NCBI RefSeq assembly: GCF_003014615.1
Contig: NZ_PYGI01000002.1
Coordinates: 186,001-250,000 of the forward strand
Direction: 5' to 3'
Length of the DNA: 64,000 nt
Origin: Marinobacterium halophilum
GTDB lineage: Bacteria; Pseudomonadota; Gammaproteobacteria; Pseudomonadales; Balneatricaceae
Below are positions 47,241 to 57,250 of this stretch, piece by piece. The position numbers were made by a program, and so were the translations under genes. Positions within the stretch are counted from its first letter, which is position 1. Each line of letters begins with the position of its first letter. The notes below the pieces were generated by a model. The model was not told the origin of the DNA, did no database searches, and saw only the letters and a list, made by a program, of their open reading frames with translations.

Positions 47241-48578
47241 TTATTGCCCGTTCTGGGCAACCTCGACCTGCTGCTCAGGTGCCTGTTCTGCCACCGGCGG
47301 CAGTGTCACCCCCAGCGCTTCAAGCAGCTCACCGGTGCCGGTCAGGATACGCAGCTTGGCCACCTGACTATCGACACGGGCTTCAGCCAGCTGATTTTTC
47401 GCAGAGAACACCTCGTTTTCGGTATCCAGCAAGTCAAGCAACGAGCGCTGGCCGATGTCGAACTGCTTCTTGTAGGAGTTACGGGTATCTTCACTGGAGC
47501 GTACATGTTTTTCCAGATGCTGGAGCTGACGCTGCAGGATCTCATGCGCATTCCAGGACAGCTCGACGCTCTCGCGAATCTGACGCTGGGCATCACGCTG
47601 AATCGCCTGAGCTTCACCGATCTGGTGTTCGGTCTGACGGATACGGGCCTTGTCCGCGCCACCGTTGAACAGGTTATAGCGCATGCGCAGCATGGCGGTC
47701 AGGTCTTCATCATCACCTTCGACACCGTCGATATTTTCATCCCAGCGCCGTTCCACTTCGAAATCCAGACGCGGGTACATGCGACTCTTGGCAGCGTCTC
47801 GCTGGGCCATGGCCGCTTCCACATCTGCCTGCGCCAGACTCGCGACCGGCTGGTTGGCCAGCCCCTTGGCCACGGCTTCATCCAGAGACGTCGGTAGGGT
47901 CAGCGTCTCGCTGTCGAATGTATCCATGCTGTCCGGCACCGGCTGACCGACGATGCGCCGGTAGTTGGCCTGGGCATCACGCAGGTTATTCTCGGCCGCC
48001 AACATGTTGACTTCGGACAACGCCAAACGCCCCTCGGCCTGCTGCAGCGAGGCCAGAGTGCCCATACCGGACTCGGAACGACGGCGGATCTGGTCATACA
48101 GAGTGACATGGTTGTACAGGCTTTCCTTGGCCAAGGTCAGCAACTGCTGACGGCGCATCACTTCCAGGTAGGCACGACTGGACGACAGCACATAGCGCTG
48201 AGCCGTGTCCTTGTAATTGCTTGCACGGGAAGCAGCACGGGCCTGCTGGCGTTTAACTTCACTGCTGGTAGCAAAACCGTCGAAGATCATCTGGTTCAAA
48301 TTGAGTCGCGCTTCACGGCGGTTCAGCTCTACATCGTCATTACTGCCTTTCTCCGTCCACTCATAGCCGTAACCCAAGGTAGCATCCAGAGTCGGATAGT
48401 AACCGGCCTGAGCCTGGCGAATTTCCTGAATGACCGCAGCGTAGTTCTGTAACGCCTGCTGTACCTCGGGGCTTTGCCCGATATTGTCCACGACAACATC
48501 CTGTAATGTGGCGGCGGACGCCAAATTTGAAATGCCCACGCTCAAGGCCAGAGCCAGCACCGAGTGTTTAAATTTCAT
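47241..48578 (-). CDS. TolC-family outer membrane protein of a type I secretion system (LapE-like)
   Basis: 445 residues with a signal peptide (MKFKHSVLALALSVGISNLA, cleavage near ASA). A duplicated OEP helical domain follows, with LDATLGYGYEW in the first half and RLDFEVERRWDE in the second. The C-terminal tail is Glu/Gln-rich. It should form the outer-membrane tunnel for the ABC exporter encoded upstream. Its start overlaps the LuxR-type gene by 11 bp. Confidence 0.9.
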   Translation of the reverse strand: MKFKHSVLALALSVGISNLASAATLQDVVVDNIGQSPEVQQALQNYAAVIQEIRQAQAGYYPTLDATLGYGYEWTEKGSNDDVELNRREARLNLNQMIFDGFATSSEVKRQQARAASRASNYKDTAQRYVLSSSRAYLEVMRRQQLLTLAKESLYNHVTLYDQIRRRSESGMGTLASLQQAEGRLALSEVNMLAAENNLRDAQANYRRIVGQPVPDSMDTFDSETLTLPTSLDEAVAKGLANQPVASLAQADVEAAMAQRDAAKSRMYPRLDFEVERRWDENIDGVEGDDEDLTAMLRMRYNLFNGGADKARIRQTEHQIGEAQAIQRDAQRQIRESVELSWNAHEILQRQLQHLEKHVRSSEDTRNSYKKQFDIGQRSLLDLLDTENEVFSAKNQLAEARVDSQVAKLRILTGTGELLEALGVTLPPVAEQAPEQQVEVAQNGQ

Positions 48579-49206
48579 ATCCCTGCTCCTGCGTTGTGAT
48601 CGTTGAGGGCGCTTGGCCGCTCAACGTTAAAATTAGCTCAATCCGGTCACGCACGCCGGATTTTTCCAGAATGGAGCTGACATGAGCCTTGACCGTGCGT
48701 TCGGTAATATCCAGCTGTCGTGCAATCTTCTTGTTGCTGTCGCCCCGTACCAACTCACCCAGCACCTGCTGCTCACGGGCACTCAGGTTCCACTCCGCCG
48801 CGTGGCTGATCACCGGCGACTGCCGAGCCAGCAGGCGTTTGAGCAGCCCCTGCATCAATTCAGGGCCGGTCCAGATGTCACCTCGTGCAACGGTTTCAAC
48901 AACCTGCGGCAACAGTTCCGGCTGGATATAGGTATTGGCATACCCACCGACACCTCGGCTCAGCAATGCTTCGCCCTCTTCCGCCGTGGGATGATCCACA
49001 AGCGCAATCAACGCCGCATCGTTTTGCAACAGCCGGTCACGCTGCTCCGGCTGCAAGGCGCTCCAATGCACAACCAATAAGGCTCCAGGATCATGCGTTT
49101 TGGCGCTGATAGCAGCAAAGCTGTCACAGCTTCGAACCGTTATTGATAACGCCGTTTGCCAACGCTTGATCAGCTCTGCATTCGGTGCATACAGGTATAC
49201 ATGCAT
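48568..49206 (-). CDS. LuxR/NarL-type regulator with a degenerate receiver, inside the secretion operon
   Basis: 212 residues. The C-terminal HTH is clear (LSAREQQVLGELVRGDSNKK, then ITERTVKAHVSSILEKSG). The N-terminal 120 residues have the size and layout of a receiver domain, but the position of the phosphoacceptor Asp reads LLVVHWSAL, i.e. His, and the N-terminal acidic pair is missing. It probably works without phosphorylation. It lies between the membrane fusion and TolC genes with 2-bp and 11-bp contacts, so it is co-transcribed. Confidence 0.85.
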   Translation of the reverse strand: MHVYLYAPNAELIKRWQTALSITVRSCDSFAAISAKTHDPGALLVVHWSALQPEQRDRLLQNDAALIALVDHPTAEEGEALLSRGVGGYANTYIQPELLPQVVETVARGDIWTGPELMQGLLKRLLARQSPVISHAAEWNLSAREQQVLGELVRGDSNKKIARQLDITERTVKAHVSSILEKSGVRDRIELILTLSGQAPSTITTQEQGYEI

Positions 49207-49208
49207 GT

Positions 49209-50543
49209 CTAACGCTCCGTCAGTGCGCGTTCCGTCGCACGATTGATCGGTTTTAAAATGTACTGCATGACGGTTTTCTTACCGGTGAGGATATCCACCC
49301 CTACCGTCATACCCGCCATCAGTGGCAACGGTGCCGCTGCAGTGCCCAGATAAGGAGCCGCAGTTTCCAGACGCACGAGGTAATAGGGTAGCTTGGCTTC
49401 GGGATCCATAATGGTACCCGGCGAAATAAACACCACCTTGGCATCCAGGCCGCCATAGATGGCAAAGTCATAGGCACTGACTTTGACCACAGCAGCCTGA
49501 CCCAAACGGATATTGGCAATATCAGACGGTTTAAGTCGTGCCTCAACCAGCAGCTTGTCCTCGAACGGCACAATACTGAGCAGCGGGTCACCCGGTTTGA
49601 CCACCCCGTCAATGGTATTGATCATCAACTGCTTGACTGTTCCCTTAATCGGCGCACGCACCTCGGTACGGCTGATCCGGTCCTGCATTCCCGACAGCGC
49701 CTGTTCCAGACGGACCTGCTCGGCCACAATCTCATTCAGCTCTCCACGCGCCACATTGCGGAACTGCAACTCCATTTCCTCCTGGCGCTGACCGATCTCG
49801 CTGATCGTGGACTGGATGCGTGGAATGCTCAGTTCAATACTGGATATTTCACCGCGCAGGTCATTGACCTGACGCCGCAAGCGCAGATATTCCACTTCAG
49901 AGATCACGCCCTCTTTCATCAGCGGTTCACTGATGCGTAATTCACGCAGTAATAGACCGTAACTGCGACGCAGTTGATCGATGCGAGATTGCGCTTCAAT
50001 CAACTCCTGTTCACGCTGCTGACGCTGCTGATCCAGCACCGACAAGTTGCTTTTCAGCTCGTTCTGCCGCGAACGGTGCAGGCTTAGCTCCTGGTCCAAC
50101 AGATTGCGGTACTCGGGACTGAAATCGGCCGGTATCTGAAAATCCTCGCCATTGGCTTCGGCTGACAACCGGGCTGCACGTGCCTGTAGTTCCACCGCCC
50201 GCACCTGATTTTCGCGGAATGAGCTGGTGAAACGCTTGTCCTTGATCTTCAGCAACACCTCATCGCGTTCGACCAGCTGGCCTTCACGCACCAGAATCTC
50301 GGCCACTATTCCGCCTTCCAGATTTTGCACGACCTGCAACTGGTGAGAAGGAATAATCTCGCCATCACCACGGGCAATTTCATCCAGTTCAGCCCAATTG
50401 GCCCAGACCAGTGCCAAGATGATGAACACGGCTCCCGTCCATAGCAGCAAGCTGGCCCCTCGGGGAGCTTGCTCCAACATCGCTTCACTGATGCTGCTGG
50501 TATAACGGATATCGCCCGCCAGGGGCCTGACCTTACGTCCCAT
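49209..50543 (-). CDS. HlyD-family membrane fusion protein (LapC-like)
   Basis: 444 residues. One transmembrane helix near residues 33-52 (GASLLLWTGAVFIILALVWA), then biotinyl-lipoyl-like segments on either side (LEGGIVAEILVREGQLV) of a long coiled coil (about residues 140-290). The C-terminal beta-barrel ends with YILKPINRATERAL. It connects the ABC exporter to the outer-membrane channel. Start and stop touch its neighbours (TAATG with the ABC gene). Confidence 0.92.
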   Translation of the reverse strand: MGRKVRPLAGDIRYTSSISEAMLEQAPRGASLLLWTGAVFIILALVWANWAELDEIARGDGEIIPSHQLQVVQNLEGGIVAEILVREGQLVERDEVLLKIKDKRFTSSFRENQVRAVELQARAARLSAEANGEDFQIPADFSPEYRNLLDQELSLHRSRQNELKSNLSVLDQQRQQREQELIEAQSRIDQLRRSYGLLLRELRISEPLMKEGVISEVEYLRLRRQVNDLRGEISSIELSIPRIQSTISEIGQRQEEMELQFRNVARGELNEIVAEQVRLEQALSGMQDRISRTEVRAPIKGTVKQLMINTIDGVVKPGDPLLSIVPFEDKLLVEARLKPSDIANIRLGQAAVVKVSAYDFAIYGGLDAKVVFISPGTIMDPEAKLPYYLVRLETAAPYLGTAAAPLPLMAGMTVGVDILTGKKTVMQYILKPINRATERALTER

Positions 50544-52663
50544 TAGCGTTTCACCTGCAATCGACCCTGCTTCAGTGCTTCAAGCACGCTCTCCTTGGGC
50601 CCGTCCGCGACCACCTTGCCCCCATCAATTACGATCAGACGGTCCACCAGATCCAGTAACGACATCTTGTGAGTCACCATCACCAGCGTTTTATCCTGTG
50701 CATAAGTCTTGAGCTGGCGGCGCAGATATTCCTCGGACGCGTTGTCCATCGAATTGCTGGGCTCATCCATAATCATGATCGACGGTTCATGTAGCAACGC
50801 CCGCGCCAGTGCCACTGCCTGACGCTGACCACCGGACAGCGCGCTGCCGCGCTCGCCTACCGGCATGTCAAACCCTAACGGGTGCTGATTCACGAAGGTC
50901 TCCACACCGCTCAGACGCGCCGCCTGCAGAATTTGGACATCACTGGCTTGAGGCAAACCGATGGTGATGTTGTCCCGCACAGTTCCGGCAAACAGCATCA
51001 CGTCCTGGGGTACATACCCCACACAACGGCGCAGATCCGAAGGCTCGATCTGATTGAGGTCGATGCCATCAATGGCGATCGCCCCCTGGGTCGGGGAATA
51101 CAACCCCAGCAGCAGTTTCTGGATACTGCTCTTGCCTGAACCGATCCGTCCGATCAACGCCACCTTTTCCCCCGGCTTGATACGGAAACTGATCGCCTTG
51201 AGGGCACCGTATTCGGTACCGGGGTAGGTAAAATCGACCTCCTGAAACTCAATGCCGCCACTCAGTTCAGGTCGGTGCAGATAACGGCGTTCGGCCTCAT
51301 GCTCATCCGGCAGTGCCATGATTTCATCCAGCGTCTTCAACGCCTTGAGCGACTGTTCATAATTGGCAACCAGGCTCGCCACCTGCGACAGCGGTGCGAT
51401 GGCACGCCCACTCAGAATAACGCAGGCAATCAGTCCCCCCATGGACAGGCTCTGTTCCATGATCATGTACACACCGCCCACCACGATCAGGACCGATGCC
51501 AACTGCTGGATAAAGGCTGCAAAGTTGACCACCGAGGCTGACAGCATTCTGGATTTCAGCCCCCAACGTGCGATGTAGCCAACCGCTTCTTCCCAGCGTG
51601 CCTGCATCGGACTGGCGGCACGCTGGGTTTTCAGTGTTTCCATCGCCGTCAGCGCTTCAACCAGCGTACCGTTCTTTTGTGCCGTGGAGCTGAAAGTACG
51701 CTCAATGGATTGACGCAGGCGCGGACGCACCGACAGGGTGTAAATCAATATCAGCGGTACCGCCAATGCCGGTACGATAACCAGTGGCCCACCAATCAAA
51801 CCGATCACCACCAGAAACAGCAGCATAAAAGGGATATCGATCAGAACGGTATTGGTGGTTGAGCTAAGGAAGTTACGGATACTCTCGAATTCGCGCAAAT
51901 TACTGGCAAACGCCCCAACGGAAGCGGGCATCGCGTCGTACCGCACTCCCATGACCTTCTCAAACAGCCGGGCCGAGAGCAGCACGTCCGACTTTTTGCC
52001 TGCCACCTCAATGAAATAGGCACGCAACATTTTCAGACCGAAGTCGAACAGATAAACCACCAGGACACCGATCGCCAGCACCCATAGTGTTTCTACCGCA
52101 TGGTTGGGCACGACCCGGTCATAGACATTCATCACGAACAGGGGGTTGGCCAATACAAACAGATTGATCAGCACCGATGCTACCAGCACATCACGGTAGA
52201 TACGCGCCGAACGCCAGAGGGTACTCCAGAACCAGTGCCCTTCACGGTCGTCGAGTGCACGACTGCTGCGCTCTCCAAACTGATACTCGGGGCGCATGAA
52301 AATGACGTATCCGGTATAGGCCTGATCCAGCTCTTCCAGTACGAGCCGACTGACCCCGCCACTTTCCGGCTGAAGAATTTCGGCTTCGCCCTGCTCAAGA
52401 TCCAGTGACTGCAGAATACAGGCACCTTCATTCTCCAGCAGCAGTACCGCCGGCAGCAACAGGCTGGATAATTGATTCAGCGGCCGCTGAACCAGTTTCG
52501 CCGCAAAGCCTCCCCGTGCCGCGGCGCGAAGAAACAATTTAGGGGTCAATCGACCATCAACCAATGGCAAGCCCGAGGTCAATACCTGAGCGGAGCACGG
52601 CCGACGGTTATGTTCTGTCAGTAATACCAGACATTGTAAAAGAGGATCCCGCTCAACATCCAT
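50543..52663 (-). CDS. Type I secretion ABC transporter (LapB-like)
   Basis: 706 residues. The N-terminal 125 residues resemble a C39-peptidase-like domain without the catalytic Cys/His, as in exporters of RTX adhesins. Transmembrane segments span about 155-430. The nucleotide-binding domain has Walker A IGRIGSGKSS, signature LSGGQRQAVALARAL and Walker B IMIMDEPSNSMD. The set ABC-MFP-TolC matches systems that export large adhesins such as LapA, but no adhesin gene, lapD or lapG is in the window. Confidence 0.93.
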   Translation of the reverse strand: MDVERDPLLQCLVLLTEHNRRPCSAQVLTSGLPLVDGRLTPKLFLRAAARGGFAAKLVQRPLNQLSSLLLPAVLLLENEGACILQSLDLEQGEAEILQPESGGVSRLVLEELDQAYTGYVIFMRPEYQFGERSSRALDDREGHWFWSTLWRSARIYRDVLVASVLINLFVLANPLFVMNVYDRVVPNHAVETLWVLAIGVLVVYLFDFGLKMLRAYFIEVAGKKSDVLLSARLFEKVMGVRYDAMPASVGAFASNLREFESIRNFLSSTTNTVLIDIPFMLLFLVVIGLIGGPLVIVPALAVPLILIYTLSVRPRLRQSIERTFSSTAQKNGTLVEALTAMETLKTQRAASPMQARWEEAVGYIARWGLKSRMLSASVVNFAAFIQQLASVLIVVGGVYMIMEQSLSMGGLIACVILSGRAIAPLSQVASLVANYEQSLKALKTLDEIMALPDEHEAERRYLHRPELSGGIEFQEVDFTYPGTEYGALKAISFRIKPGEKVALIGRIGSGKSSIQKLLLGLYSPTQGAIAIDGIDLNQIEPSDLRRCVGYVPQDVMLFAGTVRDNITIGLPQASDVQILQAARLSGVETFVNQHPLGFDMPVGERGSALSGGQRQAVALARALLHEPSIMIMDEPSNSMDNASEEYLRRQLKTYAQDKTLVMVTHKMSLLDLVDRLIVIDGGKVVADGPKESVLEALKQGRLQVKR

Positions 52664-52799
52664 GCATATGGCGTCCCAAAAGAATTCTGAACTACTCTAA
52701 CAAGTGTTTTAATACAGTAAAAGCATTGATTTGAAGTTACAGCCAACCCAAGTGCGCTACACTGGCAATTACTAAACAGCATAGCTCAGGATCTGCTAA
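52664..52799. promoter_or_regulatory. Divergent promoter region of the secretion operon and the small protein gene
   Basis: 136 bp of AT-rich sequence between divergent genes (for example AAGTGTTTTAATACAGTAAAAG). It must hold both promoters, but no hexamer pair was convincing by eye. Confidence 0.4.
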
Positions 52800-53171
52800 A
52801 TGCTTTATGCCCTGCGAGATGATGCCGGCAAAATCACGGCACTGACTGACCGCCCACTACCCGATGCACAGACGGTACAGGCGTCCGACCCCGACGTAAT
52901 GGCATTTCTGTCACTGGATGGGGCAGATTTTACGGCATCCGACTTTCTGGATGGCTCCGACCTTTCCACCATTCGAATCCTGGAAGATTTGATCAACACC
53001 CTGATCGATCGCCAGATCATTCGCTTTACCGACCTGCCGGTGGCTGCTCAGCACAAGCTGTTGAGTCGAAAAGTGGCGCGTACGCTGGCCAATCCGGATA
53101 CTGCTGAAAGTGATAGCGAAAACGTACACCAGAATAGCTGGTTTCTACGTGAAGATGATCAGTTGTTCTGA
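52800..53171 (+). CDS. Conserved hypothetical protein ('tryptophan synthase beta-like' in Pseudomonas)
   Basis: 123 residues, acidic, no signal peptide. It starts MLYALRDDAGKITALTDRPL and has a central LEDLINTLIDRQIIRFTDLPVAAQHKLL. Proteins of this type next to a receiver-TPR regulator are annotated in Pseudomonas as tryptophan synthase beta-like, but nothing here supports a catalytic role. It is convergent with the receiver-TPR gene, overlapping its 3' end by 13 bp. Confidence 0.8.
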   Translation: MLYALRDDAGKITALTDRPLPDAQTVQASDPDVMAFLSLDGADFTASDFLDGSDLSTIRILEDLINTLIDRQIIRFTDLPVAAQHKLLSRKVARTLANPDTAESDSENVHQNSWFLREDDQLF

Positions 53172-54763
53172 TCCGGTAAGGGCGGCATAAGCCGGGTTCG
53201 GACCTGCAATGCAAGCCGCTCGGCCAACGTCTGATAGCGTTGCTGCTGACGTTGCGTCAACGCAGCATATTGCAGCCCATGCAAAATATCGTCACACCGC
53301 CGAATCCCTTCAACCGGTTGCCCTGCCGATGATTGCCGGAGCAGCTCCAACTCCGTCTGCACCAGATTAAGCCCGACACTCGGGTTTCCAGGCTGAGCCT
53401 GGTAGGCCGCTATGAAATTATCTCGTGCCGGCGTCAATGCTGCCTTACGAAACTGTTTCATGCCACGGATATTGGCACTGGCCCAATCGATGCCCGCCAT
53501 TTTCGGCGTCAACGCATGACGTACCGCCAATGCGTGCGACGCAGATTCACTCTGCTCAAGGCCATCAGTCAGTTGATCCAGCCACTGCGCCCGACGCTCC
53601 AGCGGCAGCTCTTCAAACAGACCCAACGCCGCACGTCCGGCCTGCTCGGCTCGCACCCGATCACCGCACTGACGCAGCAGATCAGCCAACAGCAGGCGTG
53701 ACCTGAACTGCGCTACCGGATCATGATCAAAATCTTCAACGACCTGTTCCAGTACCTGTATGGCTTCACGCTCGGCCTCTTCCGCCGGTGGCCCCTGCAA
53801 ATTGTCCATGCGTGCCTTCAGTGCCTGCGCCAGAGCGAAGTAGTTCTCGGGGCTCTGGAAAGCGGAATAACGCCCGAACCGTACTGCCGCACGGAACGAA
53901 TCCACGGCCAGACGCCAATCCTTCACCTGCGCAGCCGCATGGCCCTGTGCAGACTGCAGAAAAGCCACCGATGGCTGTAACAGAACCGACTTGCGCAACA
54001 GGATGACCGACTGCTGCAGATCGCCTTTCAACCGATGCAGACGCGCCAGCCAGTTGAAGGCATCCACACACACCTGCTGCTGCCTAATCACCCAGGCCAG
54101 AGAATCTTCCGCCTGAACCAGGTCGCCCTGATGATAGGCAGCCACGCCGACCCCCACGCGCATCCAGTGCTGATCACGCTCGCTCAGCAACCTGTCGAAT
54201 AAGGTCCGCGCCTGTACGTAACGCCCAAGCTTCAACAGAATAATGCCCTGAAGGCGTTGCAGGAAAATTCTCAGTGCCGGAAATTGCTCAAGCTTTTGCT
54301 CACACAGGGACAACGCTTCCACCCAGTGCGCCTTGTCCATGCATACGTCCAAAGGGCTGAGCGCCAGCTTGAGGCGTAACAGCCGTTCCAGCGACAGGCG
54401 TACTTGTGCTTCATTGTAAGGTTTATCAATGCAAAGATCGGGCGAGGATTCGAGTGAGCCGAACATCAGTGCAGCAGCATCCGTGTCTGCAACCAGAATG
54501 TAACTGGTTCCATACCGGTATAACCCTTCTGCCTGCGCTTCATACATCAGCTGCAGCCCGCTCTTTTCTCCCTTGCCCAGGTCATAGACCATAAAGCACA
54601 GGTCTACGGACTCTTCTCTCAGGATAGACAGCGCCATGTTGACTGAAGAGGCAACCATTACCTGGCCGACACCCAGACGCAACAGCAGCTCACGTAATGT
54701 GCGCAGGTCGTCGTGGCGCTTATCCAGTATGAGCGCTTTCTTGGCAGAGAAAATAGTATCCAT
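53159..54763 (-). CDS. Response regulator receiver protein with TPR repeats
   Basis: 534 residues. The receiver domain (1-135) is intact: acidic Asp in LILDKRHDD, phosphoacceptor in LCFMVYDLGKGEKSG (about residue 60), and Lys in CIDKPYNEAQ. The rest is helical with TPR-like repeats (about residues 140-480, e.g. GIILLKLGRYVQARTLFDRL). There is no output domain for DNA or catalysis, so it should act through protein contacts. Similar proteins occur in Pseudomonas. Function unknown; the neighbouring small gene may be a partner. Confidence 0.88.
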   Translation of the reverse strand: MDTIFSAKKALILDKRHDDLRTLRELLLRLGVGQVMVASSVNMALSILREESVDLCFMVYDLGKGEKSGLQLMYEAQAEGLYRYGTSYILVADTDAAALMFGSLESSPDLCIDKPYNEAQVRLSLERLLRLKLALSPLDVCMDKAHWVEALSLCEQKLEQFPALRIFLQRLQGIILLKLGRYVQARTLFDRLLSERDQHWMRVGVGVAAYHQGDLVQAEDSLAWVIRQQQVCVDAFNWLARLHRLKGDLQQSVILLRKSVLLQPSVAFLQSAQGHAAAQVKDWRLAVDSFRAAVRFGRYSAFQSPENYFALAQALKARMDNLQGPPAEEAEREAIQVLEQVVEDFDHDPVAQFRSRLLLADLLRQCGDRVRAEQAGRAALGLFEELPLERRAQWLDQLTDGLEQSESASHALAVRHALTPKMAGIDWASANIRGMKQFRKAALTPARDNFIAAYQAQPGNPSVGLNLVQTELELLRQSSAGQPVEGIRRCDDILHGLQYAALTQRQQQRYQTLAERLALQVRTRLMPPLPDQNN

Positions 54764-54858
54764 AGACCTACACTATCAGGGGCTTATGGAAAAATAGCAT
54801 GCAGTTACACATGGAGCAAAGTTTCATATCCGCCTATAACTTAGCGCATCCATGCATG

Positions 54859-54891
54859 AAAAAGGCCATGCCGGTACTACCGACATGGCCT
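54859..54891 (-). terminator. Terminator of argG
   Basis: On the minus strand a 13-bp stem (AGGCCATGTCGGT/ACCGGCATGGCCT, one G-U pair) with loop AGT is followed by TTTTTC. Confidence 0.9.
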
Positions 54892-54914
54892 CGAAGGATC
54901 AATCAACCGCGTGA

Positions 54915-56141
54915 TTAATCGTCAAGCAGGTTACGACCCTTGCTCGCAGCAATACGCATGCGCAGGGCGTTCAGCTTGATGAAGCCTTCAGCATCTTTCT
55001 GATCGTAAGAACCTGCATCGTCTTCAAATGTCGCAATGCTTTCATCGAACAGGCTATCTTCAGAACGACGACCGACCGCACTGACGCTGCCCTTGTACAG
55101 TTTCACACGCACATCGCCATTCACATTGCGCTGGCTGAAGTCGATCATCTGCTGCAGCATCTTGCGTTCTTCAGACCACCAGAAGCCGTTATAGATGACC
55201 TTGGCGTAACGCGGCATCAGCTCGTCTTTCAGGTGCGCAGCTTCACGGTCCAGTGTCAGCGACTCGATGGCACGGTGCGCCTTGAGCATGATGGTGCCCC
55301 CCGGCGTTTCATAGCAGCCGCGGGATTTCATGCCAACAAAGCGGTTTTCAACGATATCCAGACGACCTACACCGTTGGCACCGCCAACCTTGTTCAGGTA
55401 TTCCAGAACCGTCGCCGGAGACATCTCCTGACCGTCGATGGCCACGATATCGCCCTTGCTGTAGGTCAGCGTCAGGTAAGTCGCTTCATCCGGAGCCTGC
55501 TCAGGGCTGACACTCCAGCGCCACATGTCGTCTTCCGCTTCCGCCCACGGATCTTCCAGAATGCCGCCTTCGTAGGAGATGTGCAGCAGGTTGGCATCCA
55601 TGGAGTACGGGGACTTCTTCTTGCTGGAACTGAAGTCGACCGGAATGTTGCGCTCTTCGCAGTACTTCATCAGCGTTTCACGGGACGTCAGATCCCATTC
55701 ACGCCAGGGCGCAATCACTTTTACGCCCGGCTTCAGCGCATACGCACCCAGCTCAAAGCGGACCTGGTCATTACCCTTGCCGGTCGCGCCGTGAGAGATG
55801 GCGTCAGCACCGGTCTCGTTGGCAATTTCGATCAGACGCTTGGCGATCAGCGGACGAGCGATAGAGGTACCGAGCAGGTATTCACCTTCGTAGATGGTGT
55901 TGGCGCGGAACATCGGGAAGACGAAGTCACGGACGAACTCTTCACGCAAATCTTCGATGTAGATCTCTTTCACGCCCAGGGCTTCAGCCTTGGCGCGTGC
56001 AGGTTCAACTTCTTCACCCTGACCCAGATCGGCAGTAAACGTCACTACTTCACAGTTGTAGGTGTCCTGCAACCAGCGCACGATTACAGAGGTATCCAGA
56101 CCGCCTGAATACGCCAGGACGACCTTTTTAATGTCGGACAT
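54915..56141 (-). CDS. argG: Argininosuccinate synthase
   Basis: 408 residues. The PP-loop [15 protein letters not shown] is at the N-terminus, followed by [16 protein letters not shown] and [15 protein letters not shown]. It joins citrulline and aspartate in arginine biosynthesis. It is monocistronic here: a terminator follows and motY precedes on the same strand at 118 bp. No ArgR-type half-site pair was seen in the upstream spacer. Confidence 0.98.
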   Translation of the reverse strand: MSDIKKVVLAYSGGLDTSVIVRWLQDTYNCEVVTFTADLGQGEEVEPARAKAEALGVKEIYIEDLREEFVRDFVFPMFRANTIYEGEYLLGTSIARPLIAKRLIEIANETGADAISHGATGKGNDQVRFELGAYALKPGVKVIAPWREWDLTSRETLMKYCEERNIPVDFSSSKKKSPYSMDANLLHISYEGGILEDPWAEAEDDMWRWSVSPEQAPDEATYLTLTYSKGDIVAIDGQEMSPATVLEYLNKVGGANGVGRLDIVENRFVGMKSRGCYETPGGTIMLKAHRAIESLTLDREAAHLKDELMPRYAKVIYNGFWWSEERKMLQQMIDFSQRNVNGDVRVKLYKGSVSAVGRRSEDSLFDESIATFEDDAGSYDQKDAEGFIKLNALRMRIAASKGRNLLDD

Positions 56142-56259
56142 GTTGCTGCTCCAGAAACAATTGCCGAATGCCCACCATGGACATCCGGCCGCTAAAATTC
56201 ACTCGGTACTATGTCACTAATATATCAGAAAGCGTCTGACCTCTGAACCGTCGTAAACA

Positions 56260-57150
56260 CTACTCACGCTCAAGGCGTACGGCAACACGGCGGTTGCGCG
56301 CACGGTTATCCGCCGAAGTGTTGGCCACCACCGGATAACGTTCACCGTGATAGCGTGTCGTGATCATATCGTCCGGCACGCCCTGGCTGATCAGATAACG
56401 GGTGACTTCTTCGGCCCGCTTTTTAGACAGGTCTCGGTTAAGCAGTCGGCGACCGTAATTGTCCGAATGCCCATCAACATAGATCGACTTCACGCTGTCG
56501 TCCGTTTTCACATACAGAACGATCAAGTCCAGTCGTTCACGGGTCGCATCCGACAAGCGCCAGGTCGCCGACGGAAACAACACCGCCGTACGCGCCACCT
56601 GGCGATAGTTCACCGGCAGCAATGTCGTCAGACAATTCAGATAGTCGTCATAGGCAGACTGGAAATTGGCTGCAGATATACCGATCTCAACCGGCTCGCC
56701 ACTTTGAAACCACTGATCGCTGGAAAAGGTCGGCGTCATGCCCCGGTGCAGCGCCACCAGCATCTTGTTGGCCGCATCGCTTTCCAACTGCACGCCTCCG
56801 TGCCGTTCATCAACAGCCACGCGGGCAATGCGGAACGGTGCCATGCCGGGCTGCCAGGGCGATGCCCGCGCCACCAGCAACGCGTCCCCGTCCAACTGAT
56901 CAATCTGCGTCGGCCGCAGTTGAAAGCGCAAGGATTCGCCAGCTTCATGCTCGAACAGGGCACGACCGAACGAAGGCACTACCTGACTCAGGCGGCAAAA
57001 GAAACGCGACGTTTCCATCTCCCATACCGACTCATCAATCGAGGCCCGAAACACAACCGCCTGCGCCAACCCCGGCAACAACAGCATCAGCAGTAAGGCA
57101 AAACCACGGACTTTCAACTTGGCCGTCTCCACATGATCATATCCTTGCAC
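56260..57150 (-). CDS. motY: Sodium-type flagellar protein MotY
   Basis: 296 residues. A signal peptide (FALLLMLLLPGLAQA) is preceded by a short N-terminal tail. The N-domain starts VVFRASIDESVWEMETSRFF, typical of MotY. A C-terminal OmpA-like peptidoglycan-binding domain contains YVDGHSDNYGRRLLNRDLSK and NRARNRRVAVRLE. MotY forms the T ring that anchors the stator around the polar flagellar motor. The argG-motY-rnt neighbourhood is the same as in Pseudomonas. The actual start may be an internal codon nearer the signal peptide. Confidence 0.93.
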   Translation of the reverse strand: MQGYDHVETAKLKVRGFALLLMLLLPGLAQAVVFRASIDESVWEMETSRFFCRLSQVVPSFGRALFEHEAGESLRFQLRPTQIDQLDGDALLVARASPWQPGMAPFRIARVAVDERHGGVQLESDAANKMLVALHRGMTPTFSSDQWFQSGEPVEIGISAANFQSAYDDYLNCLTTLLPVNYRQVARTAVLFPSATWRLSDATRERLDLIVLYVKTDDSVKSIYVDGHSDNYGRRLLNRDLSKKRAEEVTRYLISQGVPDDMITTRYHGERYPVVANTSADNRARNRRVAVRLERE

Positions 57151-57250
57151 TATAGCGGCAGCAAAGTCCGCGGGTTAAGCCTATTTTGACGCTGCAAGCC
57201 AGGCTGTTAGAATGCCTGCGGCCTCTCCCAACTTGCAAGTAAGGATTTTC

